Positions 16,780 through 25,932 are shown, counted from the first letter of the stretch. The stretch: 64,000 bases of DNA from JAISGQ01 sp045534445 (GCA_045534445.1 JAZSJQ010000035.1:25786-89785); one strand, 5' to 3'. Notes: a model not told the origin generated them from the letters alone. Translations and numbers: made by a program.

Positions 16780-17865
16780 TTAGTACTTTACGGGGTTTGC
16801 TGTGAGGTACTTCTTTACCATGAGTGCTACCTTGAATACGATAGCATGGTCAAACTCACGAAGGTCGAGGCCTGTAAGCTTCTTGATCTTTTCAAGACGG
16901 TAAACAAGGGTGTTTCTGTGAACAAAAAGCTTTCTGGAGGTCTCCGAAACGTTCAGATTGTTCTCAAAGAACTTCTGAATTGTGAAGAGAGTTTCCTGAT
17001 CGAGAGCCTCGATAGAGCCCTTCTTGAAAATCTCGCGAAGGCTCATATCGCAAAGCGTTATGGGAAGCTGATCGATAAGACGTGCGATACCGAGATTTTC
17101 GTAGCTGGTTATTGTCTTTTCGGTGTCGAACACCTTGCCGACCTCAAGAGCAACCTGTGCCTCCTTGAAGGAGCGGGCAAGATCCTTGATACCGGTAACG
17201 GTGGTACCGATACCGACTACGCAATGAGTGTAGAACTCGCTGGAAAGAGTATCAACAATAGAACGTGCAAGCTTCTCAAGATCCTTTGCATCAATGCCCG
17301 GTCGAATCTCCTTGACAAGGGCGATGTCGTTTTCATTGATATTGATAACGAAGTCCTTTGCCTTGTCGGGGAAAAGCTGCTGGACTATATCATAGGTAGA
17401 AACGTCGGTACGGGTGGTGGAACGGATAAGGAAGCATACGCGGCTTACATCAGCATTGAAGCGAAGCTCGCGAGCCTTCAGATAGATGTCGCCGGGGAGA
17501 ATATTATCGAGGATAACGTTCTTTATAAAATTGCCTCTGTCAAACTTTTCATCATAATACTGCTTGATTGAAGCCAGGGAAACTGCTAAAATGGAAGAGT
17601 ATTTTGATGCCTGATCATCCACTCCGGAAACAAACACCGCATACTCATTGTGAGGCTTGCCGCCGAAGGGACGGTATGTATAGCCGTCAGCAACAAACAT
17701 ATCCGATGCAGCAACCTGCTCGGGAGAAATGCTGTTATTGACCTCACCTACTCTGACAAGGTCACTGCAAGCGATTACAACACCTGTGTCATCGACGACT
17801 CCGATGGTTCTGTCAATTGTATCTCTCATCTGATGAACTACACTCTGGAACAATCTGTTGGACAT
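16780..17865 (-). CDS. CdaR/PucR-type transcription regulator
   Basis: 361-residue activator-like protein. The N-terminal region (RTIGVVDDTGVVIACSDLVRVGE) resembles the putative sugar-diacid sensor domain of CdaR proteins. The middle resembles the degenerate GGDEF-like domain of this family (VVGIGTTVTGIKDLARSFKEAQVALEVG). The C-terminal 60 residues are the PucR-type HTH: LFTIQKFFENNLNVSETSRKLFVHRNTLVYRLEKIKKLTG. Family members respond to sugar acids, purine intermediates or other small molecules. GAGGAGAG precedes the ATG. No metabolic genes sit beside it, so its target is not obvious; it diverges from darA across a 352-base gap. Confidence 0.88.
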   Translation of the reverse strand: MSNRLFQSVVHQMRDTIDRTIGVVDDTGVVIACSDLVRVGEVNNSISPEQVAASDMFVADGYTYRPFGGKPHNEYAVFVSGVDDQASKYSSILAVSLASIKQYYDEKFDRGNFIKNVILDNILPGDIYLKARELRFNADVSRVCFLIRSTTRTDVSTYDIVQQLFPDKAKDFVININENDIALVKEIRPGIDAKDLEKLARSIVDTLSSEFYTHCVVGIGTTVTGIKDLARSFKEAQVALEVGKVFDTEKTITSYENLGIARLIDQLPITLCDMSLREIFKKGSIEALDQETLFTIQKFFENNLNVSETSRKLFVHRNTLVYRLEKIKKLTGLDLREFDHAIVFKVALMVKKYLTANPVKY

Positions 17866-17954
17866 TTTGCTCTCTCCTCGTTAATCAATTTAAACACAGG
17901 CGAATTACGCTTCCCTATGCAACATTCACTGATTTCACAAATCTACTAATATGC

Positions 17955-17983
17955 ATTTTACCTAAAACAAGTTTATTTTGCAA
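17955..17983 (-). promoter_or_regulatory. Probable promoter of the CdaR-like gene
   Basis: On the minus strand TTGCAA, 17 bases, TAAAAT. The central part of the gap (18000-18130) is AT-rich with no structure I can name. Confidence 0.6.
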
Positions 17984-18137
17984 GCCTTTTTGTAATATTT
18001 TTTGAATTTTCTTGTTATTTCATACAAATTAAGACCCCATCTTTGTAATACATGGTGCATAGAATCAACGATTTGCTGAATTTCCGCAATTTGTTTTTAT
18101 ATGCCCGTTATATATTATCCCATTTTTTATATAGTAC

Positions 18138-18166
18138 TGGATTTACAGATTCAATTATGCTATAAT
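18138..18166 (+). promoter_or_regulatory. Extended -10 promoter of darA-holB-ricT
   Basis: TGCTATAAT (18158-18166) is an extended -10. The -35 position (TGGATT at 18138) is weak. The darA ATG follows 50 bases later, after CGGAGG. Confidence 0.6.
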
Positions 18167-18217
18167 GTTTTAAGTTGATATAAAACTACCCCTTACAATA
18201 TTTTCGGAGGTTTTACA

Positions 18218-18541
18218 ATGAAGCTAATACTTGCTATTGTCAATAACGATGACAGCCCTGTTGTCGCAAACAATCTTACCGCAAACGGTTTTTCTGTAAC
18301 CAAGCTTGCCACCACAGGCGGCTTTCTGAAGGCAGGAAACACCACTTTCATCGTCGGTACCGATGACGAAAAGGTTCCCGATGTAATATCCATCATTGAG
18401 ACCCATTCCAAAAGACGTACTCAGATCGTCCCCACCTCCATCGGTGAAGGCACTGCAATGTTTGAGTCCGCTCCCCTTGAGGTCTCCGTCGGCGGTGCAA
18501 CGATCTTCGTTCTTGATGTAGAGCAGTTTAAAAAGTGCTGA
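18218..18541 (+). CDS. darA: Cyclic-di-AMP receptor DarA (PstA/YaaQ)
   Basis: 107-residue PII-like trimeric signal protein that binds c-di-AMP. MKLILAIVNNDDSP, TKLATTGGFLKAGNTTFIVG and the C-terminal GGATIFVLDVEQFKK match DarA along its whole length. TTGGFL and the following loop form the nucleotide site in characterised homologues. It is first in a gene order, darA-holB-ricT, that matches yaaQ-(yaaR)-holB-yaaT of Bacillus; yaaR is missing here. The stop overlaps the holB GTG start by seven bases. Downstream partners of DarA remain largely unknown. Confidence 0.95.
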   Translation: MKLILAIVNNDDSPVVANNLTANGFSVTKLATTGGFLKAGNTTFIVGTDDEKVPDVISIIETHSKRRTQIVPTSIGEGTAMFESAPLEVSVGGATIFVLDVEQFKKC

Positions 18542-19539
18542 CGCTCGATAGACTCACCGGGGAATTTTCCGGCAACAGCGAACTGCTTTTTCAGTGTGCA
18601 GGTCTGATTGAATCGGGGAAATTCCCCCATGCGGTCATTATAGAAGGCGAAGACGGTCTCGGCAAAAGCACCTTTGCCCGTCTTCTTGCAAGAGGTCTTC
18701 TGTGCAGCGGTACTCAGCCGCTGTGCGGCGAATGCTCAAACTGCGCGAAGATCTCAGGCGGTATCCATCCCGACCTGATGATCGTCAGAGGCGAAGGCAA
18801 ATCGGGTAGTATAAGTGTCGATTCGATCCGCAATGTGCGAGCTGATGCTTACACTCCTCCCAACGAGGCTTCAAGGAAGGTCTATATAATAGAAGACTGT
18901 GAAAAGCTCCCTGCAGCCTCCCAGAATGCCCTTCTCAAGGTGTTTGAGGAGCCGCCTGCAGGTGCGGTGTTTATCCTCACCTGCCGTTCCAGAATGTCTC
19001 TTCTGACAACCATTCTGTCCAGAGCCAGAGTTTTTTCTCTCCTTCCCGTAACAGAAGCTGAGGCAATCGAACGTATCGCCTCCATTCGCAGTGAAGTCCC
19101 TCAGGACAGCATCAGAAACGCCGTCCGCTCTGCCGGATGCAACATAGGCGCCTCTCTTTCTCTCATTGCCCCCGACGGTTCATTTACCGCAAGCGAATGG
19201 GAACTGAAGGCACGGGAGATCGCACTTGCACTGTGTTCTCCTCAGGAGCAGGAGCTTCTGAAGGTCTGCATCACCATCGGCACGGACCGCAATCATATTA
19301 TGCACATACTCGACAGTCTGCATCTTATCGTGCTTCACGCCGCAGAGCTTTCTGCCGGCTCAAAAGTAAACACTTCCGCAGAGGCTTCCGCTCTTTCAAA
19401 GACAGTTTCTCTTGAAAGGCTGTATGCAATCCGCAGTGAGCTTAACGATCTGATTGCAGGTCTGAACGCAAATGTCGGCTTGCGCGCGCTTTTCCCCTGC
19501 GTTATGTGCGCAAAGCTCCGCAGAGCTGCCGGAAAATAA
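18535..19539 (+). CDS. holB: DNA polymerase III delta-prime subunit (HolB)
   Basis: Clamp-loader subunit, 334 residues. P-loop GEDGLGKST at 38-46; zinc cysteines C57, C64, C67, C70 (CSGTQPLCGECSNC); IIEDCEKLPAASQNALLKVFEEPP is the diagnostic delta-prime block, and LTCRSRMSLLTTILSRARVFSL replaces the usual SRC motif by SRA. The start is a GTG that overlaps the end of darA, with translation coupled to it; there is no independent strong ribosome site. The C-terminal collar domain is weakly conserved, as is usual. Confidence 0.93.
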   Translation: MLTLDRLTGEFSGNSELLFQCAGLIESGKFPHAVIIEGEDGLGKSTFARLLARGLLCSGTQPLCGECSNCAKISGGIHPDLMIVRGEGKSGSISVDSIRNVRADAYTPPNEASRKVYIIEDCEKLPAASQNALLKVFEEPPAGAVFILTCRSRMSLLTTILSRARVFSLLPVTEAEAIERIASIRSEVPQDSIRNAVRSAGCNIGASLSLIAPDGSFTASEWELKAREIALALCSPQEQELLKVCITIGTDRNHIMHILDSLHLIVLHAAELSAGSKVNTSAEASALSKTVSLERLYAIRSELNDLIAGLNANVGLRALFPCVMCAKLRRAAGK

Positions 19540-19572
19540 TAATTATAATATATATAGGTATGGAGAATTTTT

Positions 19573-20739
19573 ATGGCTGATATTATTGGCGTAAAATTCC
19601 GAAACGGAGGCAAGGTTTATTATTTTGCCCCGAATGAGGATGAATTTGAAATAGGCGACGGCGTCGTTGTCGAAACCGCAAGGGGTATTGAATGCGGCGA
19701 GGTTGCCATCGAAAAACGCACAATCCCCGATGAAAAGCTGCTGTTTCAGCTTAAGCCCGTTATACGGAAGGCAACCGATGAGGACCTCGCTAAGGTAGAG
19801 GAAAACCGAAAGAAAGAACTTGCCGCTTTCGAGACCTGCGAAAAAAGGATTCTCAAGCACGGACTTGACATGAAACTGGTCAGCGTTGAATATGCTTTTG
19901 ACGGAAGTAAAATGCTCTTTTGCTTCACATCTGACGGCAGAGTTGATTTCCGCGAGCTTGTAAAAGATCTTGCTGGTATATTCCGCACACGGATCGAGCT
20001 CCGTCAGATCGGTGTCCGCGATGAAGCCCGTATGCTCGGCGGACTCGGAATCTGCGGCAGACCTTTCTGCTGTGCTACATTTTTAAATGAGTTCCAGCCC
20101 GTTTCCATAAAAATGGCCAAGGAGCAGGGTCTTTCCCTGAATCCCGTGAAGATTTCCGGCACCTGCGGCAGACTCATGTGCTGTCTCAAATACGAGCAGG
20201 CCGCCTATGAGGATCTTCTTAAAATCACCCCCAGAATCGGTGCCACTGTCAGCACTCCCGACGGAAAGGGCGTTGTCATTGACAGAAATCTGATTTCGGG
20301 CAATGTTCGAGTCTCTCTCGAGGGTGAGGTCGAAACCGCCCCCAAGACCTATCATATTTCCAAGATACGTTTCTTCGGCGGTAAAAAGCACGAAGATGAG
20401 ATTGCCGATGAGGATATCCTCTCTCCCGAGGAAGAACAGGAGCTTGCGGCAATCGTTGATGACAAGAAGCCTGCGGAAAAGAAAAACGGCAACAACAAAC
20501 CCCGTCAGAACGGTTCTCACCATAATACGAACCGAAACAACAACCACCCCAAAAACAAAAACCAGAACGGGGAAAACGGCGGCAATCAGAACAATGCCCA
20601 GAAACAGCAGAACAATAAGCCGCACAGCAAAAACCCCGAGCATCCAAATCCCGCTCATCAGAATCATCACAAAAAACAGAACGGTAACGGTCAGAAGAAA
20701 TCTTCCCCTCCCTCGGAAAAACCTTCTGACGCAAACTAA
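19573..20739 (+). CDS. ricT: PSP1-domain protein RicT (YaaT) with low-complexity tail
   Basis: Component of the RicA-RicF-RicT (Y-complex) that carries 4Fe-4S clusters and, in Bacillus, promotes RNase Y-dependent mRNA maturation, competence and sporulation. Residues 1-250 hold the PSP1 domain; the cluster cysteines are visible as GICGRPFCC (C161, C166, C167) and TCGRLMCC (C198, C203, C204). After about residue 285 a tail of roughly 100 residues consists almost only of N, K, Q, H, G, P and E. The tail is absent from the short Bacillus protein; it should be disordered and basic, compatible with RNA binding. GGAGA stands eight bases before the ATG. Confidence 0.93.
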   Translation: MADIIGVKFRNGGKVYYFAPNEDEFEIGDGVVVETARGIECGEVAIEKRTIPDEKLLFQLKPVIRKATDEDLAKVEENRKKELAAFETCEKRILKHGLDMKLVSVEYAFDGSKMLFCFTSDGRVDFRELVKDLAGIFRTRIELRQIGVRDEARMLGGLGICGRPFCCATFLNEFQPVSIKMAKEQGLSLNPVKISGTCGRLMCCLKYEQAAYEDLLKITPRIGATVSTPDGKGVVIDRNLISGNVRVSLEGEVETAPKTYHISKIRFFGGKKHEDEIADEDILSPEEEQELAAIVDDKKPAEKKNGNNKPRQNGSHHNTNRNNNHPKNKNQNGENGGNQNNAQKQQNNKPHSKNPEHPNPAHQNHHKKQNGNGQKKSSPPSEKPSDAN

Positions 20740-20750
20740 GTAAATATGTG

Positions 20751-20779
20751 TTGATTTTTTGCATATTGAGTGCTATAAT
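20751..20779 (+). promoter_or_regulatory. Promoter of the ferredoxin gene
   Basis: TTGATT, 17 bases, TATAAT with an upstream TG (TGCTATAAT). AGGAGG follows at about 20797. Confidence 0.8.
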
Positions 20780-20811
20780 CAAATCAAACAATGTATAGGA
20801 GGAAATTAATC

Positions 20812-20982
20812 ATGGCATATGTAATCAGTGACAGCTGCATTTCTTGCGGTGCTTGTGAAGGCGAGTGCCCCGTAAGCGCTATCTCTGCCGGCGACGGCAA
20901 GTACGTCATCAACGCTGACGAGTGCATCTCCTGCGGTGCTTGCGCCGGTGTTTGCCCCGTTGAGGCTCCTGCAGAGGCATAA
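20812..20982 (+). CDS. 2[4Fe-4S] ferredoxin
   Basis: 56-residue clostridial-type ferredoxin. Two complete motifs, CISCGACEGECP and CISCGACAGVCP, bind two 4Fe-4S clusters. It is a low-potential electron carrier for pyruvate:ferredoxin oxidoreductase, hydrogenase and similar enzymes in the cytosol. The ATG at 20812 follows AGGAGGAAATTAATC; a seven-residue extension is less likely. It has its own promoter and terminator, as expected for an abundant monocistronic transcript. Confidence 0.96.
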   Translation: MAYVISDSCISCGACEGECPVSAISAGDGKYVINADECISCGACAGVCPVEAPAEA

Positions 20983-20998
20983 TCTTTGCAAAAATCAT

Positions 20999-21031
20999 AC
21001 AGCGGTGAAGCTTGGCTTCACCGCTGTTTTT
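20999..21031 (+). terminator. Ferredoxin terminator
   Basis: ACAGCGGTGAAGC/GCTTCACCGCTGT stem, TTG loop, then TTTTTCTTTT. Confidence 0.93.
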
Positions 21032-21326
21032 CTTTTATTTGTTTACATTTCTGATACCATCTGTTGCTGTCTTTCAGTTTTTCATGCCGTTTTTCGCACT
21101 TTTTGTGAAATATTCTGACAATCTCTTAACCGCACGGTTACAATTCGGTTACAAGGGCTTTTCTGTTATTTTGCACAAGTTTTTAGGGGCGTTTTTCGTA
21201 ACAAACACCCGATTCTATTATGTCAACAGCGTATTTTCGGCATTTTTCGAGACTTCTCATATTCACTTTGACTATCATTGCCCGTTCTGTTTGTGCATAT
21301 GCTACAAAAGTTCAAAAAGTTACAAT

Positions 21327-21355
21327 TTGACATTTTTATTCTCCGCTACTATAAT
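21327..21355 (+). promoter_or_regulatory. Consensus promoter of the 3D-domain gene
   Basis: TTGACA, 17 bases, TATAAT. The predicted leader is about 80 bases, too short for a ydaO-type c-di-AMP riboswitch. The stretch 21036-21326 is AT-rich and holds no gene or clear structure. Confidence 0.88.
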
Positions 21356-21441
21356 TACACATGGTGATGGAGAGGTATGCCCTTTCAGCCTGCCTCCGCC
21401 AGATCTTAACATCAAATTTATTTTAGATTGGAGTAAGAGTT

Positions 21442-22494
21442 GTGACCAGATTCGCAGAACAGGCAAAACGCACCCTGCGTTTTATGCGCGGACGCGCTGG
21501 ATCTGTACTTATGCTGACTCTTGTTTGCTTCATCTGTGCCATATGCTTCTCTTCTTATATGACTCCTGTCGAGTCTGAGGCTGAGAACTTCAATATTTTC
21601 ATAAACGACACAGAAACCCGTGAGATCGTTGTTCAGTCCGGCATTGCTCTTGCCGGTACCGAGGAGACCATCGTTTACCTCAGCGACAGCGATGCACCCG
21701 AGTCAAAAAGCGCAGATATTACATATAATGTTACACTTTACGATGCAGGCGTTTCAATGCAGTATACAACAAACGCTTCAACCGTTGCTGATTTTCTTAA
21801 TGAAAATGCTATCGTAATCGGCAAGGACGATATCGTCACCCCGGCTCTTTCCGACAGCATTTACAATTACATGGCAATCACCGTTGATCGCGTTACCTAC
21901 GATGATGTTACTACAAACGAGATCATCCCCTGCAAGACCGTTAAGGTTGAAACCAACGAGCTCTGCAAGGGTGAAACCAAGATAATCACCGCCGGTTCTG
22001 ACGGACTCAAGACCATCATTACCAGAAAGGTCTACATAAACGGTGAATATTCTCATTCTGAGATCATCAGCGAAGAGATAACCACCGCAAGCGTCAACCG
22101 CATCGTTCATGTAGGCACTCGTCCCGAGGCTGCTCCCGATCCCGAGAAGGACAACACCAAGACCTTCGTTGACTCCGCAGGACGCAGCGTTGCATACACA
22201 AAGGTCATCAAGGGTAAGGGTTCTGCTTACACCGCTGAGCTTGGTGCAACCAGCGAGACCGGCCGCACTCTTTCTGTAGGCGTTGTTGCTGTCGATCCCG
22301 ATGTTATTCCCTACGGCACCAGACTTTACATTACATCTTCCGACGGCAAGTATGTTTACGGCTACGCACTGGCTGCGGATACCAACTCTGTTGTCGAAAG
22401 CGGTTCTGCTGTTGCAGGTCTTTACTATGACAGCGAATCCCAGTGCAAGTCCTTCGGTACAAGAGATATTACAATATACGTTCTCGAAGGTTAA
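21442..22494 (+). CDS. G5/3D-domain cell-wall protein (YabE/Rpf-like)
   Basis: 350-residue exported protein. A signal anchor spans residues 20-40. DUF348-type repeats follow (KSADITYNVTLYDAG..., TVADFLNENAIVIGKDDIV), then a G5 domain around 150-220 (NEIIPCKTVKVETNELCKGETKIITAGSDGLK). The 3D domain closes the protein: GKGSAYTAELG..., VAVDPDVIPYGTRLYI, YALAADTNS; the three aspartate positions of a lytic-transglycosylase-like fold are largely present. Homologues remodel peptidoglycan during germination or resuscitation. The start is a GTG nine bases after GGAG. Confidence 0.88.
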   Translation: MTRFAEQAKRTLRFMRGRAGSVLMLTLVCFICAICFSSYMTPVESEAENFNIFINDTETREIVVQSGIALAGTEETIVYLSDSDAPESKSADITYNVTLYDAGVSMQYTTNASTVADFLNENAIVIGKDDIVTPALSDSIYNYMAITVDRVTYDDVTTNEIIPCKTVKVETNELCKGETKIITAGSDGLKTIITRKVYINGEYSHSEIISEEITTASVNRIVHVGTRPEAAPDPEKDNTKTFVDSAGRSVAYTKVIKGKGSAYTAELGATSETGRTLSVGVVAVDPDVIPYGTRLYITSSDGKYVYGYALAADTNSVVESGSAVAGLYYDSESQCKSFGTRDITIYVLEG

Positions 22495-22504
22495 ATCACA
22501 GATT

Positions 22505-22534
22505 AAAAACGGGTTCAGAAATGAACCCGTTTTT
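22505..22534. terminator. Bidirectional terminator, 3D gene/spoIIE
   Basis: AAAAACGGGTTCA/TGAACCCGTTTTT stem with a GAAA tetraloop. Confidence 0.93.
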
Positions 22535-22542
22535 TGTTTTTA

Positions 22543-24846
22543 TCAAGCAGCATTCACACGAGCGGCAAGCACTGTGATATCATCATCACCATCCTTTCTC
22601 TCTGCCCTTGCTTTTGCAAGCAGTGACCGCGCAAGTGTACGCATATCGGTTATTTCGCAGGCAGAAAGCTCTTTCTCAAACCAATCATCTTCGTCGGGGA
22701 CTCCGTCGGATATCATCACTACCACGTCGCCCTCTTCAAGAACCTCATCTGTCTTCGCATACTCAACCTCACGAAGTATTCCCAGCGGCAGAGAAGGCTT
22801 GTCTATCTTGCGTATTTCCTCTCCCGATATTATATATGTCTTGACTGCGCCTGCTTTGCACAGCTCCGCTTCGCCTGTGAACAGGTTGATCCTTGCTATA
22901 TCGAGAGTTGCAAGAGATTCGTCCTCGGATTTTACAAGCAGTGCTGAATTGACCACCTTCATGGCACCCTCAAATCCAAAGCCTGCACGGAGAAGGCGTC
23001 CTGTCAGACCGCAGGTCATTGCACTGTCCACCGCCGCTCTGCCGCCGCTTCCCATACCGTCACTGATTATCATTATCGCGTTACCTTCATCGTCAAGAAA
23101 GGCTTCGTATGCATCACCGCAAAGCTTTTCGTCTCTGCAGCAGTGCTGTGCTGCCCCGAATTCCATTCTGAGATTGGGAAGCTGTTCGGTTGTAAGCGTA
23201 AACTCAGCGCCGCCCTCTATCACGGGCTCGGTCATGCCCATATTCAGAGCATCTTCGATTTCATATATGAGCTCATTGCGTGCGATCGCTCTTCCTCTTC
23301 GTCCGCCAACCTTTGCCGTGACAGATAATCTGCCGCTGCTGTTTACTATACATCGTACACTTTCGGGAATATATCCAGATCTGTGAAGCGCCTCGCTGAC
23401 CGCGGCGGCGGCTTCTTCGTCGGCGGTATCATCGTGCTGTGTCTGCCGAGCAAGCTCCGTAAGCATCAGACTTACACCGCCCATCTGGTCTCCTATCACA
23501 GAGCGTATATGGGATATACGCTGTCTTGCGCTTTCCCTTGCCGTGAAATCAGCATAATTTCTGTTTATCTCGTCCATCATCTCATCGGACCTTGCACATC
23601 TCTGACGAAATTCCATTGGCAGTGTTTTTGCAGACAAGGCTCCGTTTTCCTTTAATATCGGGGTCAGAAGCTCAATTGCGCTTTGAGTCTCCTCCCTTGC
23701 GCACTCCCAGCAGTGCTTTGATATCGGACATCGTGTGCATACATTTTCACTGCTCTGTCTGTATATCTGCTCCATTCCGGGAGCTTTTCTTTTTCCAAGC
23801 TTTCGCGAAACCATGTCAACCGTATCCGAAACGTTTTTAAGCGCCTTTGCCGCGCTCTCAAGCTTCTTTGCTACAAGAGTCCCCGGAAGCGGCTCTGATG
23901 ATTTTGTGCGAACAACTCCGATTCTTTCAAACAGTGCATCCATTGAACTTTCAGGTATCAGCTTAAAGCAAATCGCGGCAGAAAGACTTTCCGCGAGTAT
24001 AAACATATTGACCTGCCCCGACATAAACGATGCTGCTCCCATTACAACAGCCGCCGCAATTGCAGATGCCGTTGTTCCGATATAGGAAAACACACCTGCT
24101 GCCAGACCTGATATTCCGCACATTCCTGCTATTGCAAGATTGCTTCCCGATACCGCAAACACAGCTCCGCAAGCAATGCCCGCTATGGCGCCGCCTGTTT
24201 CCTTCTTAGCTCTTGCCGCGTTCAGCATGGCAAGAAACACCAGTATCCTGCCTATTGAGAAACCATATATGCTTATTCTGCAAAGCCCGGCCGCAGCCAT
24301 ACACAGCGACACTATCAGCGCTGCCGCTTCCTGCCTCTCAAGGGCGTACAGCCGCCCTGCCCGTACACTGTCAAACGCACGGGCTATAAAGTAAGCACCT
24401 GCCGCCGCAAACACTCCGTCTGCCGCATAGAGAACTATGTCATAAGAAAGCTTTGCACCTATTGAACCGGATATTACCGAGCCTGTCAGTACGGTTGCCG
24501 CCATCGCCGCGCAGGGATTGAAGGCAGGGTGTGTGTATACTCTTTTAAGCTCCGAGCACGCCCAGCGTATGCCTGCAACTGCTATGACCGTTGCAACCGT
24601 ACGAAGCCTGTCCTGCGTGCCGAAGGGCAGAAAGCTTCCGATTATCGCACCTATGCCTGCAAGTGCGCAGTACCCATGCGGAACTGCTGCCACGAATGCC
24701 GTTCCGAAGGGTGTCATTATCCCTCCGAGAGACGCACTGCTCATGAGTATTCCGCAGATAAGTACCCCTATTTTCATTCCAAGGCTTTTTGTCAGTTTCA
24801 GAAGCGGCATTGTCACCCTCCCGAAATGTATGCTTCTTCCGTTCAT
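22543..24846 (-). CDS. spoIIE: Stage II sporulation protein E phosphatase
   Basis: Membrane PP2C phosphatase that dephosphorylates SpoIIAA and so releases sigma-F in the forespore. 767 residues. About ten hydrophobic helices fill residues 20-310. A cysteine cluster (CTRCPISKHCWEC, near 370) is typical for clostridial SpoIIE. The central domain binds FtsZ and controls oligomerisation. The PPM phosphatase occupies about 560-765: CGDAYE, IMIISDGMGSGGRA, and GDVVVMISDGVPDEDD carry the metal-binding aspartates, ending in DDDITVLAARV. GAGGAGG stands seven bases before the ATG. Its presence is strong evidence that the host forms endospores. Confidence 0.96.
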   Translation of the reverse strand: MNGRSIHFGRVTMPLLKLTKSLGMKIGVLICGILMSSASLGGIMTPFGTAFVAAVPHGYCALAGIGAIIGSFLPFGTQDRLRTVATVIAVAGIRWACSELKRVYTHPAFNPCAAMAATVLTGSVISGSIGAKLSYDIVLYAADGVFAAAGAYFIARAFDSVRAGRLYALERQEAAALIVSLCMAAAGLCRISIYGFSIGRILVFLAMLNAARAKKETGGAIAGIACGAVFAVSGSNLAIAGMCGISGLAAGVFSYIGTTASAIAAAVVMGAASFMSGQVNMFILAESLSAAICFKLIPESSMDALFERIGVVRTKSSEPLPGTLVAKKLESAAKALKNVSDTVDMVSRKLGKRKAPGMEQIYRQSSENVCTRCPISKHCWECAREETQSAIELLTPILKENGALSAKTLPMEFRQRCARSDEMMDEINRNYADFTARESARQRISHIRSVIGDQMGGVSLMLTELARQTQHDDTADEEAAAAVSEALHRSGYIPESVRCIVNSSGRLSVTAKVGGRRGRAIARNELIYEIEDALNMGMTEPVIEGGAEFTLTTEQLPNLRMEFGAAQHCCRDEKLCGDAYEAFLDDEGNAIMIISDGMGSGGRAAVDSAMTCGLTGRLLRAGFGFEGAMKVVNSALLVKSEDESLATLDIARINLFTGEAELCKAGAVKTYIISGEEIRKIDKPSLPLGILREVEYAKTDEVLEEGDVVVMISDGVPDEDDWFEKELSACEITDMRTLARSLLAKARAERKDGDDDITVLAARVNAA

Positions 24847-24958
24847 TTTACGTCCTCCTCATCGTCTCTATTCTAAAGCCATCGGCATGAAAAATATGTC
24901 GCTGCTGAGGAGGCGTATTTATGAACAATACAAAGATATATTGTAAATTAAACAGTAA

Positions 24959-24988
24959 TTGACACAGCTTGCTCACAAGCTGTATAAT
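24959..24988 (+). promoter_or_regulatory. Promoter with internal palindrome, MltG-like gene
   Basis: TTGACA (24959), 18 bases, TATAAT (24983). The spacer is almost filled by ACAGCTTG-CTCA-CAAGCTGT (24964-24983), a perfect 8-bp dyad and a likely operator. Confidence 0.75.
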
Positions 24989-25023
24989 CAATACGAATAA
25001 TGCTGTCAGAAGGAGTACTACCT

Positions 25024-25881
25024 ATGAAATTATATATAAGATATATCGCTGTTGCTCTCATTTTTATCCTATCGCTTGTTCCTATGCTTGGCTGTGAGCA
25101 GAAGTTTGAAGATGCACTTTCTGCAGGCAGTACTGTCGGAACCGTCACCGTTACCTTCCCCGAAGGAAGAAATGTGCGTCAGTTTGCCAACAGGCTTGAA
25201 GAAAACGGTGTGTGCAGTGCAGAGGCTTTTCTCAGTGCCTGCTCTGATTATGACTGGTCGGCTGAATATGATTTTCTTCCCTCCTGGGACGTGCTTTCCT
25301 CTCGCCCCTACCCTCTTGAGGGCTATCTCTTCCCCGATACATATGAGTTTTTCATAGACGAAGACCCTCATTCCTGCGTCCGCAGATTCCTTAATAATTT
25401 CGGCAGACGCGTTACTGATGAAATGATAACCGACTGCGATGCTGTCGGGCTGTCTCTTGATGAAGCTATTATCCTTGCTTCCGTAATTGAGCGAGAGACC
25501 AATGTGTATTCCGAGTCCCCCAAGGTTTCTGCCGTATTCCACAACCGCATAAACCATCCCACAGGCTACAAGGGCGTTGACGGCACCTACACCGGCGGAT
25601 TCTTCCAGTCCGATGCAACTAAGTATTACCCCTATGTCTACGGTGAAGAGCTTCCCGAGGGCTTTGTCAGTGAATATAACACCTATAATTTTGCAGGACT
25701 TCCCAAGGGCTCTATCTGCTGTCCCGGTCTTGCCTCTATAAAAGCAGCGATCTACCCCGACAAGGAATGTGATGCACTCTTTTTCTATACAGATGTCAAT
25801 TCCAAACATTATTATGCTGTTTCCTATGACGACCACCTTGCAAACATCAAATACTGCAAGGATAACGGTCTGGCAGGATAG
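25024..25881 (+). CDS. MltG-like endolytic transglycosylase, lipoprotein form
   Basis: 285-residue YceG/MltG-family protein that would cleave nascent glycan strands. The usual transmembrane anchor is replaced by a signal with a lipobox-like LVPMLGC. VTFPEGRNVRQFANRLEENGV is the LysM-like part. PLEGYLFPDTYEF, ILASVIERETN with the catalytic glutamate, VFHNRI, FQSDATKYY and YNTYNFAGLPKGSICCPG are the catalytic-domain motifs in normal order. The ATG at 25024 follows AAGGAG; an eight-residue extension overlaps the leader. Many Clostridia have a second, standard mltG elsewhere, so this copy may be specialised; its promoter palindrome suggests control by a repressor. Confidence 0.88.
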   Translation: MKLYIRYIAVALIFILSLVPMLGCEQKFEDALSAGSTVGTVTVTFPEGRNVRQFANRLEENGVCSAEAFLSACSDYDWSAEYDFLPSWDVLSSRPYPLEGYLFPDTYEFFIDEDPHSCVRRFLNNFGRRVTDEMITDCDAVGLSLDEAIILASVIERETNVYSESPKVSAVFHNRINHPTGYKGVDGTYTGGFFQSDATKYYPYVYGEELPEGFVSEYNTYNFAGLPKGSICCPGLASIKAAIYPDKECDALFFYTDVNSKHYYAVSYDDHLANIKYCKDNGLAG

Positions 25882-25895
25882 TTGTAAGACAGCAC

Positions 25896-25932
25896 AGCAG
25901 GCATTATGATTTTATCATAATGCCTGCTTTTT
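25896..25932 (+). terminator. Terminator of the MltG-like gene
   Basis: AGCAGGCATTATGAT/ATCATAATGCCTGCT perfect 15-bp stem, then TTTT. Confidence 0.92.

Noticed and set aside
20083..20670. 195-codon minus-strand frame opposite ricT
   Set aside because: It is the reverse of the low-complexity ricT tail, with no start signals and odd hydrophobic composition.
21356..21441. Possible ydaO c-di-AMP riboswitch before the 3D-domain gene
   Set aside because: The predicted leader is only about 80 bases and lacks the conserved helices; ydaO elements need about 150.
24918..24960. Thirteen-codon frame after GAGGAGG upstream of the MltG-like gene
   Set aside because: It lies upstream of the promoter of that gene and ends in its -35; no promoter of its own is visible.
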